Shown here one piece after another: positions 51,222 to 60,679 of a stretch of 64,000 nt of DNA. Source of the stretch: CAVUFH01 sp963740835 (GTDB lineage: Bacteria > Actinomycetota > Acidimicrobiia > IMCC26256 > PALSA-610); the NCBI GenBank assembly GCA_963740835.1, contig CAVUFH010000002.1, positions 186,001 through 250,000 on the forward strand. Reading direction: 5' to 3'. Numbering within the stretch: the stretch's first letter is position 1; every line of letters begins with the position of its first letter. The notes beneath the pieces are model-generated. The model did not search any database. It was not told the DNA's origin and saw nothing but the letters and a program-made list of their open reading frames with translations. Position numbers and translations under genes: made by a program.

Positions 51222-52364
51222 CCGTGACCGACCGGGTCGAGCGGGAGTGAAATGGTGAATCGTGCACCGCCGTTCTCGTTGCACACCCGGATGTCGCCTC
51301 TGTGCGCCTCCACGAGGCTGCGCGCGATGGCGAGGCCCAGCCCGGCGCCGGCGCGCTGCCGCGCCCGATCGCCGCGAAAGGCGACGTCGAAGACACGCGG
51401 GAGATCCGACTCAGGGATGCCGCCACCGGAATCGAGGACCGACACGAACGCGAAGTTGTTGGCGCGTCCGGCCTCGACGACGATCGTGCCGTCAGCAGGT
51501 GTGTGCCGGATCGCGTTCTCGAGGATGTTGCGCAGCACTCGCAGCAGCTCCGCGGCGGACGCGGTCAACTCGGGTGGCGGTCCGCCGAGCTCACCGACGA
51601 GCCGCACACCCTTCGCCGCGGCGATCGGTCTCGCCCCGGAGAGCGCGTCGGAGACGACATCACCGAGCGAGATCCGGGCCAGCTCGAGGTGCAACGCACC
51701 CGACTGCGCCCGGCTCAGCTCGAAGAGATCATCGACGAGACCGGCGAGATGATCGGCCTCCTCCCGCACGGTCCGGTGGTAGCGGCGTACCGTCAACTCG
51801 TCCTCGACGACGCCGTCCTCGAGCGCTTCGGCGATCGCACGGATGCCGGCGAGTGGCGTCCGCAAGTCGTGTGAGACCCACGCGATGAGCTCGCGCCGCG
51901 ACAGCGTCGAGTCTCCGTTCCCGCTCGCGCGCCTCGTACAGCCGGGTCGACGTCTCTTCGAGCTGCGCGGCGAGGCGGGCGAGCTCGAGCGGCGCCGCGG
52001 TCTGTTGCAGCGCTCCGGTGCCGCCCTCGCCCACGCGGGCCGCAGCGGAGACGAGCGCGGCGCTGCTGCGACCGACGCGCCGGCCGAGGAGCCACGCGGC
52101 GAGCACCGCGATCACGCCGGCGGCGAGCAGTGCGACATCCACCGCTTGGAGGTCTTCCGGCGCGACGAGCATCGCGCCGACGGCGAACCGGACGCCGATG
52201 GCCACTGCGAGCACTGCGTCGAGCGCGACGACGAGGACCTGCACCGCGATGCTGCGGCGGCGCAGGAGCCACGCGGCGAGCGCGCCGATCAGGCCCGCGA
52301 CCGCCGCGCTGATCATCGCGACGGCCACGAGCTGGAACGCGTGGGACTCACTGATCGCAAGCAT
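51218..52364 (-). CDS. Sensor histidine kinase (frame-interrupted)
   Basis: About 380 residues after one +1 correction near 51905. From ATG 52364 the N-terminus has paired membrane helices (AVAMISAAVAGLIGALAAWL; VALLAAGVIAVLAAWLLGRR) and a HAMP-like linker (LARLAAQLEETSTRLYEARE). The DHp helix reads HDLRTPLAGIRAIAEALEDG with the phospho-His, and the ATPase part has NILENAIRHTPADG, VLDSGGGIPE and GAGLGLAIARSLVEAHRGDI. The extracellular part is very short, so it may sense within the membrane. It starts two bases after the response regulator stop (52367). Confidence 0.85.
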
Positions 52365-52366
52365 GG

Positions 52367-53049
52367 TCACCCGTCGAATCGGTAGCCGACACCCCACACC
52401 GTGCTCACCAGTGTGGGGTCGCGCCGGATCGGTCTCGATCTTCTCGCGCAAGCGACGGATGTGGACCGTCACCGTCGACGTGTCGCCGTACGTGAACCCC
52501 CACACGTGCTCGAGGAGCTCTTCGCGCGAGAACGCGCGGCGGGGATGTCGCATCAGATACGTCAACAGATCGAACTCGCGTGCCGTGAGTGTCACCGGAT
52601 TCCCGGCTTTGGTGAGTTCGTGCGCCGCAGTGTCTGCCGCGCAACCCGCCCGCCTCCAGGACCATCGGCCCGTCGCTGATGTCGTCTTTCGCGTGCGCGC
52701 GCCGGAGGACCGCGCGCACACGTGCGACGAGCTCGCGTGGCGAGAACGGCTTGCTCACGTAGTCGTCGGCGCCGACCTCGAGCCCCATGACGCGGTCGTC
52801 CTCGTCGCCGCGCGCGGTGAGCATGATGACGGGCACCGGAGCCCGGGCGCGCAGCCGGCGGCACACCTCGAGGCCGTCGATGCCGGGAAGCATCAGGTCG
52901 AGGACGACGAGGTCGGGCCAGTGGGCGTCGGCATGTTGGAGCGCGTCGAGCCCGTCGGCGGCGGCATCGACCGCATAGCCCTCGAGCGTGAGGTAGCGCG
53001 TGACGACTTCGGCGACGGTCGGGTCGTCTTCGACGACGAGCACCGTCAC
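52367..53049 (-). CDS. OmpR-family response regulator (frame-interrupted)
   Basis: The receiver begins VTVLVVEDDPTVAEVVTRYL and includes LVVLDLMLPGIDGLEVCRRL (phospho-Asp), LTARGDEDDRVMGLEVGADD and YVSKPFSPRELVARVRAVLR. The winged helix continues in another frame: AGNPVTLTAREFDLLTYLMR ... FTYGDTSTVTVHIRRLREKI, and the last strand (TVWGVGYRFDG) in a third. Two single-base insertions (near 52640 and 52420) explain this. The GTG start overlaps the membrane protein stop. It should pair with the kinase at 51218-52364 and may act on the palindrome at 54499-54513. Confidence 0.85.
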
Positions 53050-54438
53050 CACCCGGTCCGCACCGTGATCTGGAGCCCGATCGCCAGGGCCATCTGCGCG
53101 GCTAACCATGTGCGGGTCATGGTCGCGCGCCGTCCGAGCGTCACGGCCGCGGCCGCCGGGAGCACCCAGACGGCGAACGGGAGCCAGATGCGCTCGACCT
53201 CGAGCTTCGACATGCCACTCACGTCCGCGATCGCGACCGCGAGCAATGCACCACCGACGAGGCCCCGGAGCGGCTGAACACCCGACCGCCCGGTCACCGG
53301 ACTCCGCTCGACCCCGTGGCGCTTCGCCAGCCGGGTCACCCCGACGACCGCGGCCGGTCCGATGATCAGCGCGAACGTCGCCAGGTTCGCCACGAGCGCG
53401 TAGCCATAGGGGCGGTTGCGGGCGACGCCGCGCACGTATTCGCCGTGGGTGGCGGCGATGCCCGCGAGGTAGTTGAAACCGGCGCCGTACACGGTTGCGA
53501 GCATTGTTGCGCTGGTGATCGCCGCGGGGAGAAGTGCCGCCAGCCTTCGGTGTTGCCACGCGACCGCGGCCGGCACGATCGCGAGCAGAACGAGACCGTA
53601 CGAGCAGAGCAAGAGGGCGCCGAAACCGATGCCACCGAGCGCCGACACGACGGCGCGGTCCGCGCGGACGATCGCGTGGACCAGGAGCGCGACCGACACG
53701 CGCACCGAGGCCCGCATAGAACGCGTCCGCGCTGGTGCCCACCCAGAGCGCGACCGGCGCGATCGCGACGAACGGCATCGCGGCGCGCGCGACGGAGATG
53801 CCGGCGACATCGCGCGTCGCGATGAGTACGGCGGGGACCGCGACCGCGCCTGCCGCGATGCAGAGTGCGGCGGCCCACCGGCCGCCACCGAGGCCGATCT
53901 GATCGAGCAGCCAGAGCACGAGGACGAAGCCGGGCGGGTGACCGCGCGTGTGCGTGGCGTACTCAGCGATGTGGTCGGAGAAGCCGCGAAGGAACGGTAG
54001 CGGCGAGCCGACGCGGTGGACATCGGCCAAGTACTCATTGCGATTGTCGATCCCGCGGACGAGTCCGTCCCAGCCGTCCGTCGCGTTCAGCGCGACCGTC
54101 CATGCCGGGCTGATGATCGCGGAGCTCCAGAGCAGCGCGCGCCAGGACAAGCGGGTGGTCAGCGCGGGCAGGATCGCGAGGAGCACGATCGACAGCACGA
54201 TCACGGGCAACGCACTGCGACCGAAGCGCGGGTCGTACGCGCCGTGCAGCGGTGGAAGGGCGACCTTCATCACGTGGTGCGATCGAACGAGCGCGGTCCC
54301 CCAACGATTGACGGTGTAGAGCGAGAGCGCCATCGCCGCGCACACGACCAGCACATCGAAGCGAAACGCGCGCGTCCACCCGACGCGTGGTGGCGTTGTG
54401 CTCCTCCGGAGGAGCGTCAGACGCAGTGCGCGTCGCAA
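53046..54438 (-). CDS. Polytopic membrane protein, GT-C-like (frame-interrupted)
   Basis: About 464 residues with roughly ten hydrophobic segments, e.g. VIVLSIVLLAILPALTTRLS and FGALLLCSYGLVLLAIVPAA. The loop YATHTRGHPPGFVLVLWLLD and the segment LWVGTSADAFYAGLG resemble the conserved parts of GT-C-fold membrane glycosyltransferases, though no DxD is obvious. One extra base near 53705 separates the N- and C-terminal parts. ATG 54438 heads the minus operon; an alternative start in a different frame lies at 54445. I infer a lipid-linked sugar or envelope polymer role from the operon; the fold call is tentative. Confidence 0.7.
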
Positions 54439-54498
54439 CGTCGGGCATCGGATCAGGGTACGGACCGCGCACTGTCGGATCCTGTGTCGCCGACCGAG

Positions 54499-54513
54499 TT
54501 ACGCGAAACGTAA
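54499..54513. promoter_or_regulatory. Palindrome in divergent operon spacer
   Basis: TTACG-CGAAA-CGTAA at 54499-54513 is a perfect 5-bp inverted repeat with a 5-bp centre in the 122-bp spacer between the two operons. It is a plausible operator for a regulator of both, possibly the response regulator at 52367-53049, although OmpR proteins more often use direct repeats. Confidence 0.4.
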
Positions 54514-54560
54514 GGGGTTGCCCACAGGTTTTCGCCGATGCGCTACGTACCGTGCTTCAC

Positions 54561-55211
54561 ATGATCGACGTCGTCCTCCCGGTGCTCGACGAAGCCGCGG
54601 CCATTCCGCGCGTCCTGGATGCGTTCCCCGTCGGCTTCGCCCCGATCGTCGTCGACAACGGTTCGACCGATGGCTCCGGTGCGATCGCGCGGCGTGGGGG
54701 CGTGCGCGTCGTCGAGGAACCGGTGCGAGGTTTCGGCGCGGCGTGTCACGCCGGTCTCCTGGCGGCGACGACCGACATCGTCTGCTTCATGGACTGTGAC
54801 GCGACGCTCGACCCCGGGGATCTGCGGAGGGTCGCGGGGCCGGTCGAGGCGGGCGACGCCGACCTCGTGCTCGCGGCCCGGCGGGCCGAGCGGGGTGCCT
54901 GGCCGCCACACGCGCGCCTGGCCAACGCGGTTCTCGCCGCTTTCGTCAGCCGGCGCGCGGGTGTGCGCGTGCACGATCTCGGGCCGATGCGCGCCGCGCG
55001 CCGGGTCGCACTGCTGGACCTCGATCTGCGCGATCGGCGCTCCGGCTACCCGCTCGAGATGGTGCTGGGCGCCACGCGCGCCGGCTGGCGCATCGCCGAG
55101 ATCGAGGTCGCGTACCGCGCGCGCACGAGTGGCCGCTCGAAGGTGACGGGCACGGTGTCGGGCACGATCCGGGCCGTGCGTGACATGTCGGCGGTGGCGG
55201 TCCGATCGTGA
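54561..55211 (+). CDS. Glycosyltransferase family 2
   Basis: A 216-residue GT-A enzyme. The nucleotide loop is MIDVVLPVLDEAAAIPRVLD with VVDNGSTDGSG, and the metal-binding DxD is CFMDCDATLDP (Asp78-x-Asp80). FGAACHAGLLAATTDIV and YRARTSGRSKVTGTVSGT match the DPM1/TIGR04283-like group that uses lipid carriers or small acceptors. It opens the plus operon; its stop overlaps the DUF2064 start (GTGA). It is short and lacks membrane anchors. Confidence 0.88.
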   Translation: MIDVVLPVLDEAAAIPRVLDAFPVGFAPIVVDNGSTDGSGAIARRGGVRVVEEPVRGFGAACHAGLLAATTDIVCFMDCDATLDPGDLRRVAGPVEAGDADLVLAARRAERGAWPPHARLANAVLAAFVSRRAGVRVHDLGPMRAARRVALLDLDLRDRRSGYPLEMVLGATRAGWRIAEIEVAYRARTSGRSKVTGTVSGTIRAVRDMSAVAVRS

Positions 55212-55884
55212 CCCCGGCCTGCACGTTGCTCGTGATCGCGAAGGAACCCCGGCCCGGCCGCGTCGAAGACGCGCTTGTGCCCGCCGTGCACGCCGGTGGA
55301 GGCCGCCGGAATCGCGGCGGCCGCGCTCGCCGACACGTTGCGCGCGGTGGCGGCGACACCCGCAACGCGACCGCGTCCTCGTACTCGCCGGCAAATCCGG
55401 ACCCTGGGTTCCCGACGGCGTCGCCGTCGTCCCGCAGGGAGCGGGCGGGCTCGACGATCGGCTCGCCGCGGCCTTCGAGCACGTCGACGAGCGGGCGTTG
55501 CTCATCGGGATGGACACGCCCCAAGTGACGCCGGCGTTGCTCGCCAGCTGCATGCACACGCTCGACCGTCCCGGCACCGACGCCGTGCTCGGCCGCGCAA
55601 CCGACGGCGGCTGGTGGGCGATCGGCCTGCGCCGGCCGGACCCGCGCGTCTTCCGGGGCGTCGAGATGAGCACTGCGTTCACCGGCGCCGCGCAGCAACG
55701 GCGCCTGCAGGATCTCGGGCTGCGGACGAAGCTGTTGCCCGCTCTCCTGGACGTCGATCACTTCGCGGACGCGCTGCGAGTCGCGGCGCTCGTTCCAAGT
55801 TCGGCGTTCGCCCGCGGGGTCGCGCACGTGGGTCGGGCCGTCTCGCGCCGCGCGGTGACCATCGACGGACGGCGGAGCGCATGA
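55208..55884 (+). CDS. DUF2064 / TIGR04282-type GT-A protein (frame-interrupted)
   Basis: About 225 residues once two +1 interruptions (near 55265 and 55365) are removed. The segments are TPACTLLVIAKEPRPGRV, then KTRLCPPCTPVEAAGIAAAA, then VLVLAGKSGPWVPDGVAVVP ... ALLIGMDTPQVTPALLASCM and VLGRATDGGWWAIGLRRPDP. The GMDTPQ and DGGWWAIGLR parts are the family signature (nucleotidyltransferase-like fold). This family is associated with arsenosugar synthesis in some bacteria, with unknown donors elsewhere. It is coupled to GT2 upstream and the methyltransferase downstream. Confidence 0.82.
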
Positions 55885-56474
55885 CGGTCGTGGCGCGCTT
55901 GCGGATGCTCGACGGGAGAGCCACCGACGCACCCGCGTGGACCGAAGCCGCGGATCACATCGACACGCGCGTGCTCGCACGTGTCGTCGCGCCGGTGCTC
56001 GACATCGGCTGCGGGCCGGGGCGGCACGTGGTGGAGCTCGCGACGAGTCGCATCATTGCGCTCGGTATCGACGTGTCGCCCGCAGCCCTGGGCGTGGCGC
56101 GCGCCCGCGGCGCGTCGGTGCTGGAGCGATCGATCTTCGGACGCATCCCCAGGGCGGGCCGTTGGCGGACCGCCCTGCTCCTCGACGGCAACATCGGCAT
56201 CGGCGGTGATCCGGCCGTACTGCTGCAGCGGACCCGCGAGCTGCTTGCGCCCATGGGAAGTCGCGTGCTCGTCGAGGCCGCCCCGCCGGAGACGCGTGCG
56301 GAGACGCGTACTGTGCGACTCGAGATCGGCGAGCACGCCGGACCGTGGTTTGACTTCGCGATCATCGGCACCGACGCCATGCCCGACCTCGCCCGGCGAA
56401 CAGGATTCGTGGTGACGGAGTCGTGGAGCGATCACGATCGCTGGTTCGTCTGCCTGGAACGCACTCCGGAATGA
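55881..56474 (+). CDS. Class I SAM-dependent methyltransferase
   Basis: A 197-residue methyltransferase of unusual brevity. SAM loop: APVLDIGCGPGRHVVELATS. Acidic pocket: ALGIDVSPAALGVARARGAS. Later strands: TALLLDGNIGIGGDPAVLLQ and GSRVLVEAAPPETRAETRTV. The ATG overlaps the DUF2064 stop (ATGA) and its own stop overlaps the molybdopterin gene ATG. It probably methylates the product built by the two neighbouring glycosyltransferase-fold proteins. Confidence 0.85.
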   Translation: MTVVARLRMLDGRATDAPAWTEAADHIDTRVLARVVAPVLDIGCGPGRHVVELATSRIIALGIDVSPAALGVARARGASVLERSIFGRIPRAGRWRTALLLDGNIGIGGDPAVLLQRTRELLAPMGSRVLVEAAPPETRAETRTVRLEIGEHAGPWFDFAIIGTDAMPDLARRTGFVVTESWSDHDRWFVCLERTPE

Positions 56475-57640
56475 ACCCGTCCCCACCGAGGCTGTCGACG
56501 CCATCGAAACTGCGCGCGATCCACCCCGCGGCGGTGCAAGGCCGATTCACGAGCACACTGCACGACGAACGCGTGGCCGCCATCCTCGGGATCGCGCTCG
56601 GAGTCACCTTCACGATCTGCTTCGCGACCGGCCTGTGGTCGCACCTCGTGCAGCATCCGCCGTCGTGGTTCATGCCGCCCGCGCGCCCGGCCGGGCTGTA
56701 TCGCTTCACGCAGGGGCTGCACGTCGCCACCGGCCTCGCGACGATCCCGATCCTGTTCGCCAAGCTCTGGGTCGTCTACCCGAAGCTCTTCGCGTGGCCG
56801 CCGTTCCGTTCGATCGCTGCGCTGCTCGAGCGCCTGGCCTTGCTCCCGTTGATCGGTGGCGGCCTCTTTCTCGTGTTCACCGGGCTCGCCAACATCAACA
56901 TCTGGTATCCGTGGCCCTTCAGCTTCCCGACCGCGCACTACTGGACGGCATGGATCACGATCGGCGCGCTCGTCGTGCACATCGGCGCCAAGTTCACGAC
57001 CACGCGGCTCGCGCTGCGCCGGCCCGATGCTCCGGACACTGATGGCGCGGCACGACGGGCGTTCCTCGGCACCGTGCTCGTCGGCGCGGCGGCGGTCACG
57101 CTGTTCACGGTCGGTCAGACCGTCGGCCCGCTGCGCAAGCTCGCGCTGCTCGCGCCCCGGCGTCCCGACGTCGGTCCGCAAGGCTTCCCCGTCAACCGCA
57201 CGGCCCGTACCGCGGGCGTGATCGAACGTGCGCAGTCGCCCGACTACCGGTTGGTCGTCACCGGGAAGGTGCGACACGACCTGAACCTCACCCGTGCCGA
57301 CCTGCTCGCGATGCCGCAGCACGAGGCGCGGCTGCCGATCGCGTGCGTCGAGGGTTGGAGCGCCTCCCGGCAATGGTCCGGCGTTCCAGTGCGCGACCTG
57401 CTCGCGCACGCCGGCGCGCGCGCCGGCGCTTCCGTGACCGTGGTGTCGCTCCAGCGCCACCGTGCCTACCGTCGCTCGGAGCTCTCGCCGCCGCAGGCGA
57501 ACGACCGTGACACGCTGTTGGCGCTGGCGGTCGACGGCGAAACGTTGCACCTGGATCATGGCTATCCCACGCGTCTCATCGGACCGAACCGGCCCGGTGT
57601 CCTGCAGACGAAGTGGGTGACGAGGATCATCGTGCGATGA
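56471..57640 (+). CDS. Membrane-anchored sulfite-oxidase-fold molybdoenzyme
   Basis: A 389-residue protein. The first ~215 residues are membrane helices (VAAILGIALGVTFTICFATG; TQGLHVATGLATIPILFAKL; PLIGGGLFLVFTGLANINIW; YWTAWITIGALVVHIGAKFT) with His84 and His170 in helices, possible heme ligands. The C-terminal part is the sulfite-oxidase Moco domain: NLTRADLLAMPQHEARLPIA with CVEGWSASRQWSG (Cys292 as molybdenum ligand), RRSELSPPQAND and HGYPTRLIGPNRPGVLQTKW. This fusion is a recognised actinobacterial type of unknown substrate. MobA and FdhD are in the 39 kb region, not here. Confidence 0.88.
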   Translation: MNPSPPRLSTPSKLRAIHPAAVQGRFTSTLHDERVAAILGIALGVTFTICFATGLWSHLVQHPPSWFMPPARPAGLYRFTQGLHVATGLATIPILFAKLWVVYPKLFAWPPFRSIAALLERLALLPLIGGGLFLVFTGLANINIWYPWPFSFPTAHYWTAWITIGALVVHIGAKFTTTRLALRRPDAPDTDGAARRAFLGTVLVGAAAVTLFTVGQTVGPLRKLALLAPRRPDVGPQGFPVNRTARTAGVIERAQSPDYRLVVTGKVRHDLNLTRADLLAMPQHEARLPIACVEGWSASRQWSGVPVRDLLAHAGARAGASVTVVSLQRHRAYRRSELSPPQANDRDTLLALAVDGETLHLDHGYPTRLIGPNRPGVLQTKWVTRIIVR

Positions 57641-58110
57641 CCGATCCCGGATCCGAAGCGCCGCGCGCGGCCGAGCCCGGACGGGGGTTCTGGGTCGCGC
57701 TCGTGGTCGGGACCGCGATCATGGCGTTCGGCGTCCGCGGCGCGGTCATGAACGCGGCCGGGTCCCACCCGGTCGCGATGCTCATCGGGATCGTCGGCGG
57801 CGACCTCCTCCACGACTTCCTCGTCGTGCCGGTTGTGCTGCTCGTCGGCGCCGTAGTCGCCCGCATCGTTCCCGAACCCTGGCGCAGCCCGGCGCGCGCC
57901 GGCCTGTTCCTGAGTGCGTTGCTCGTCGCCATCGCGTGGCCCGCGCTGCGTGGCTACGGCCGGGCGCGGGTCCCGGACAACCACTCGGTGCAGCCGCTCG
58001 ACTACGCCAGTGCGGTGCTCATCGTGCTCGCGATCGTCTGGATCGGCGTCGCGTGCTGGAGCTGCCTGCGGCTGCGCAACCGGCGCGAGACGCGCGCGCC
58101 GCGGGAATGA
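57637..58110 (+). CDS. Small polytopic membrane protein
   Basis: A 157-residue protein with about four membrane segments (WVALVVGTAIMAFGVRGAVM; LLHDFLVVPVVLLVGAVVAR; AGLFLSALLVAIAWPALRGY; ASAVLIVLAIVWIGVACWSC). ATG 57637 overlaps the molybdenum gene stop (ATGA), so it is the last gene of the plus operon. I know no function for it; it may help to assemble the membrane oxidoreductase or sense the redox state. Confidence 0.8.
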   Translation: MTDPGSEAPRAAEPGRGFWVALVVGTAIMAFGVRGAVMNAAGSHPVAMLIGIVGGDLLHDFLVVPVVLLVGAVVARIVPEPWRSPARAGLFLSALLVAIAWPALRGYGRARVPDNHSVQPLDYASAVLIVLAIVWIGVACWSCLRLRNRRETRAPRE

Positions 58111-58201
58111 CACAAACGACTCGCGGTGAATGGCGGGAATTCGGGATCCCAAGCGTGCGGCTGCCGACGATCGTCGAAGGCCAGAATCCGAAGGACGGAC
58201 G

Positions 58202-58495
58202 TTGCACAACATCGCACTCGGCATCACGGCATGGTGTCTGCTCTCGGTCCCGACCGGCCTCGCGCTCGGTCGGATCCTGCGCCGTCACGGACGCCGGTCG
58301 CGGCGCGCAACCCAACCGGCCCCGACGACCACGGCGCCGGACTACGCGAGCGCGCGGAATTCGAGCACGTCGCAGAGGTACTCGACGATGGGTGTGATCG
58401 GCACCAAGCGGACGACGGCCCCGGACGTCGCCATCCCCGCCAAGATCTCGACCGCGGCGCGCTCCGCATCGACGTCGTCGAGCAGGATCGCGTAG
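58202..58495 (+). CDS. Small single-pass membrane protein (uncertain 3' end)
   Basis: From TTG 58202, seven bases after AAGGA, the frame reads LHNIALGITAWCLLSVPTGL then ALGRILRRHGRRSRR, a single hydrophobic helix with basic tail typical of short actinobacterial membrane proteins. The reading frame stays open to 58495, but from about 58342 it overlaps the convergent HTH gene and looks non-coding, so the true end may be nearer. No family is assigned. Confidence 0.45.
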   Translation: MHNIALGITAWCLLSVPTGLALGRILRRHGRRSRRATQPAPTTTAPDYASARNSSTSQRYSTMGVIGTKRTTAPDVAIPAKISTAARSASTSSSRIA

Positions 58496-58781
58496 TCCGA
58501 CGCACCGCTGGTCACGAGGTAGGCGGGGCACAGGCCGCGCTCGTGCGCATCCCCGACCCGCGTCGCAACGGTTGCCCAGCGCTCGGGGTGCACCGCGTGG
58601 GGATCGAGCGCGCGCATCACGGCCATGGCCACGACTTCTCCGGCCGACCACATGATGCGCGGCGCGTCGTTGCGCGGCGAGAGCGCGCCGCGAGTTGCGG
58701 CACCATCACCCACGCGTTCTGTGCATCGATCCCGGCGACTCGGGCCGCCTGAGCCGTGGACAGCTTCTGCACGCCGAACAC
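58342..58781 (-). CDS. MerR-like HTH protein (frame-interrupted)
   Basis: Two frames join into about 146 residues: VFGVQKLSTAQAARVAGIDA with QNAWVMVPQLAA from GTG 58781, then (other frame) LSPRNDAPRIMWSAGEVVAM and LLDDVDAERAAVEILAGMAT to 58342. The first part resembles a winged-helix start (STAQAARVAGI), and SAGEVVAMAVMRALDP is a second helix-turn-helix-like piece. The frame change is near 58690. No effector domain is recognised in VRLVPITPIVEYLCDVLEFR. The target is unknown. Confidence 0.5.
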
Positions 58782-58837
58782 GGTAATGCGCGACCCGCGC
58801 TGATTCCCAGCGGCCAGTTGCGTCAGTGCGCAGCGGC

Positions 58838-59800
58838 TCAGGGTCGGAGGACGACGCGCCCGAACGCTTGGCGGCTCTCGATGTACGCGTGCGCGGCGGT
58901 CGCCTCGGCGAGCGGGTACACGCGATCGACCACGACCTGCAGCCGGCCGGAGGCGACGTCGTCGATATGGCGGGCGATCATCGTCCGCACCCGTTCGGTC
59001 GCGATCTCGGCACCCAGGAACACCCCGGTGAGCGAGCGGTTGCCCATCGCGAGCGAGGAGATGTCGAGCGGTTGCGCTTCGCGCCCGGCGTTGCCCACGC
59101 TGATGGCGCGCCCCCGGTACGCGAGGCACTGCAGGCTGCCGGCAAGCACGCGCCCGCCCACCGAATCGACGACGAGATCGACACCTCGTCCATCCGTGAT
59201 CTCACGCACCCGGTCGACCCAGTCGTCGTGCGAGTAGTTGACCGGCTCGTCGAGGCCGAACGCGCGCAGCCGTTCGAGCCGGTCATCGCTCGATGCGGTT
59301 GCGAGCACGGTCGCGCCGGCGTGCTTGGCGAGCTGGATCGCGGCGAGGCCGACGCCCCCTGCGCCCGCCTGGATCAGCACGGTCTCGCCGGAGGTCAGAT
59401 GCCCGAACTCGAACAGGCAGTCGTCGGCAGTGCCGAAGGCGATCGGCACGCAGGCCACCGCGTCGACGTCGGCGTCGTCCGGGATCGGCCACGTCACGAG
59501 CGCGGGCACGACGACGCGCTCCGCGTGGGAGCCGGCCATCATCGTCGCGACGACGCGCTGGCCGACGTGACGGTCGGTGACGCTCTCGCCGATCTCCCGG
59601 ATCGTGCCGGCGCACTGGTAGCCGACGATGTGCGGTGTCGACGTGAGGATCCCGCCGGCGCGGTGCAGGGTGTCGCCGCCTTCGATGCTGATCGCCTCCA
59701 CCGCGATGAGCACACAACCGGGCGCACACACCGGCTCAGCGACATTCTCGTACCGGAAGACCTCAGGACCGCCGGTGCTGTAGTACACAGCTGCTTTCAC
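58838..59800 (-). CDS. Quinone oxidoreductase-like MDR protein
   Basis: A 320-residue medium-chain reductase without the catalytic zinc ligands. The N-terminal GroES part has MKAAVYYSTGGPEVFRYENV and GYQCAGTIREIGESVTDRHV. The nucleotide loop is VLIQAGAGGVGLAAIQLAKH with VLATASSDDRLERLRAFGLD for NADPH. DLVVDSVGGRVLAGSLQCLA and AEATAAHAYIESRQAFGRVV finish the fold. Such enzymes reduce quinones or enones. It is on the same strand as the HprK-like operon but 40 bp after it; co-transcription is possible. Confidence 0.9.
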   Translation of the reverse strand: MKAAVYYSTGGPEVFRYENVAEPVCAPGCVLIAVEAISIEGGDTLHRAGGILTSTPHIVGYQCAGTIREIGESVTDRHVGQRVVATMMAGSHAERVVVPALVTWPIPDDADVDAVACVPIAFGTADDCLFEFGHLTSGETVLIQAGAGGVGLAAIQLAKHAGATVLATASSDDRLERLRAFGLDEPVNYSHDDWVDRVREITDGRGVDLVVDSVGGRVLAGSLQCLAYRGRAISVGNAGREAQPLDISSLAMGNRSLTGVFLGAEIATERVRTMIARHIDDVASGRLQVVVDRVYPLAEATAAHAYIESRQAFGRVVLRP

Positions 59801-59839
59801 GAATGCACCGCTGTCTTCATGGGCGCAGCGTACGCCGGG

Positions 59840-60679
59840 TCAGCCGGGTGCGGCTTCTACGATCAGCCCGACTGCGGCGTCGAGATCCGAGTACGTGAGC
59901 CGATAGCAGTCACACCCTCGCACCAGGTCGGCCGTGAGCGCCAGCGCGCCCGGCGCGAGGTCGTTGAAGTTGAACGACTGCTCGCCGAGCACGATCACGG
60001 CCTCGGCCCGGCTCATCGCGGTCAGCTCGGTGCGGTCGCCCGCTGCATAGCGGGGCACGACGATCGTGCGCGCTGTGCTCTCGCGGCCGACGTGGCCGCC
60101 GAGGTGCGCGCAGGTGAGGTACGCGTCGGCCGGCATGAGCGCGCGCTCGTTGTCGGCCAGCAGCGCGCGCCCGCCGCGCTCGAACTGCCGCACGACTTCG
60201 ATTGTGAGTGAGATCGGCTTCGCGTAGGGGCGCACCCGAACGGTCTCGAGATCGATCGCGCAGACGTCGTCGGTGAGGTAGCCGAATCCTGCGGCGACGA
60301 GACCCGCGGCAAGCGTGGACTTGCCGGAACCGGACGGCGCGGGAAGCAGGATCGCGTTGCGCCCGCGCTCGACTGCCGCGGCGTGCAGCAGGAGGAACGA
60401 CTCGGACGCGACGTCGATGACCCGCTGGCTCACGCGCCACACGAGGTGCGCGAGCGCCAACGCACCGTCCGGTGTCGTGCGGACCTGCTGGTCGTTCTCG
60501 AAGATGAGGATCGAAACGCCGGTCGGGCCGGGCGCGGCGCGCTCCACGAGCGTGAACTGCGTCGTCACCTCGACCGGCGCGCGAAACGGTTCGTACAGCG
60601 CGTCGACCGTGCGCTGAAGCGCGGGATTGGTGGCGGCGATAGCGAAATCGAAACCGAGGCAGCTGAAGCTCCCGGTCAC
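59840..60679 (-). CDS. HprK-like serine kinase/phosphorylase-type P-loop protein
   Basis: A 279-residue protein resembling the C-terminal P-loop domain of HPr kinase. Walker A: ILLPAPSGSGKSTLAAGLVA (APSGSGKS at residues 114-121). The acidic pair LTDDVCAIDLETVRV (Asp137-Asp138) is typical of HprK. FLLLHAAAVERGRN is the preceding strand. It matches the 'HprK-related kinase A' type found with PqqD proteins. GTG 60679 overlaps the nucleotidyltransferase stop (GTGA). It could phosphorylate a peptide or protein; the target is unknown. Confidence 0.85.
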   Translation of the reverse strand: MTGSFSCLGFDFAIAATNPALQRTVDALYEPFRAPVEVTTQFTLVERAAPGPTGVSILIFENDQQVRTTPDGALALAHLVWRVSQRVIDVASESFLLLHAAAVERGRNAILLPAPSGSGKSTLAAGLVAAGFGYLTDDVCAIDLETVRVRPYAKPISLTIEVVRQFERGGRALLADNERALMPADAYLTCAHLGGHVGRESTARTIVVPRYAAGDRTELTAMSRAEAVIVLGEQSFNFNDLAPGALALTADLVRGCDCYRLTYSDLDAAVGLIVEAAPG

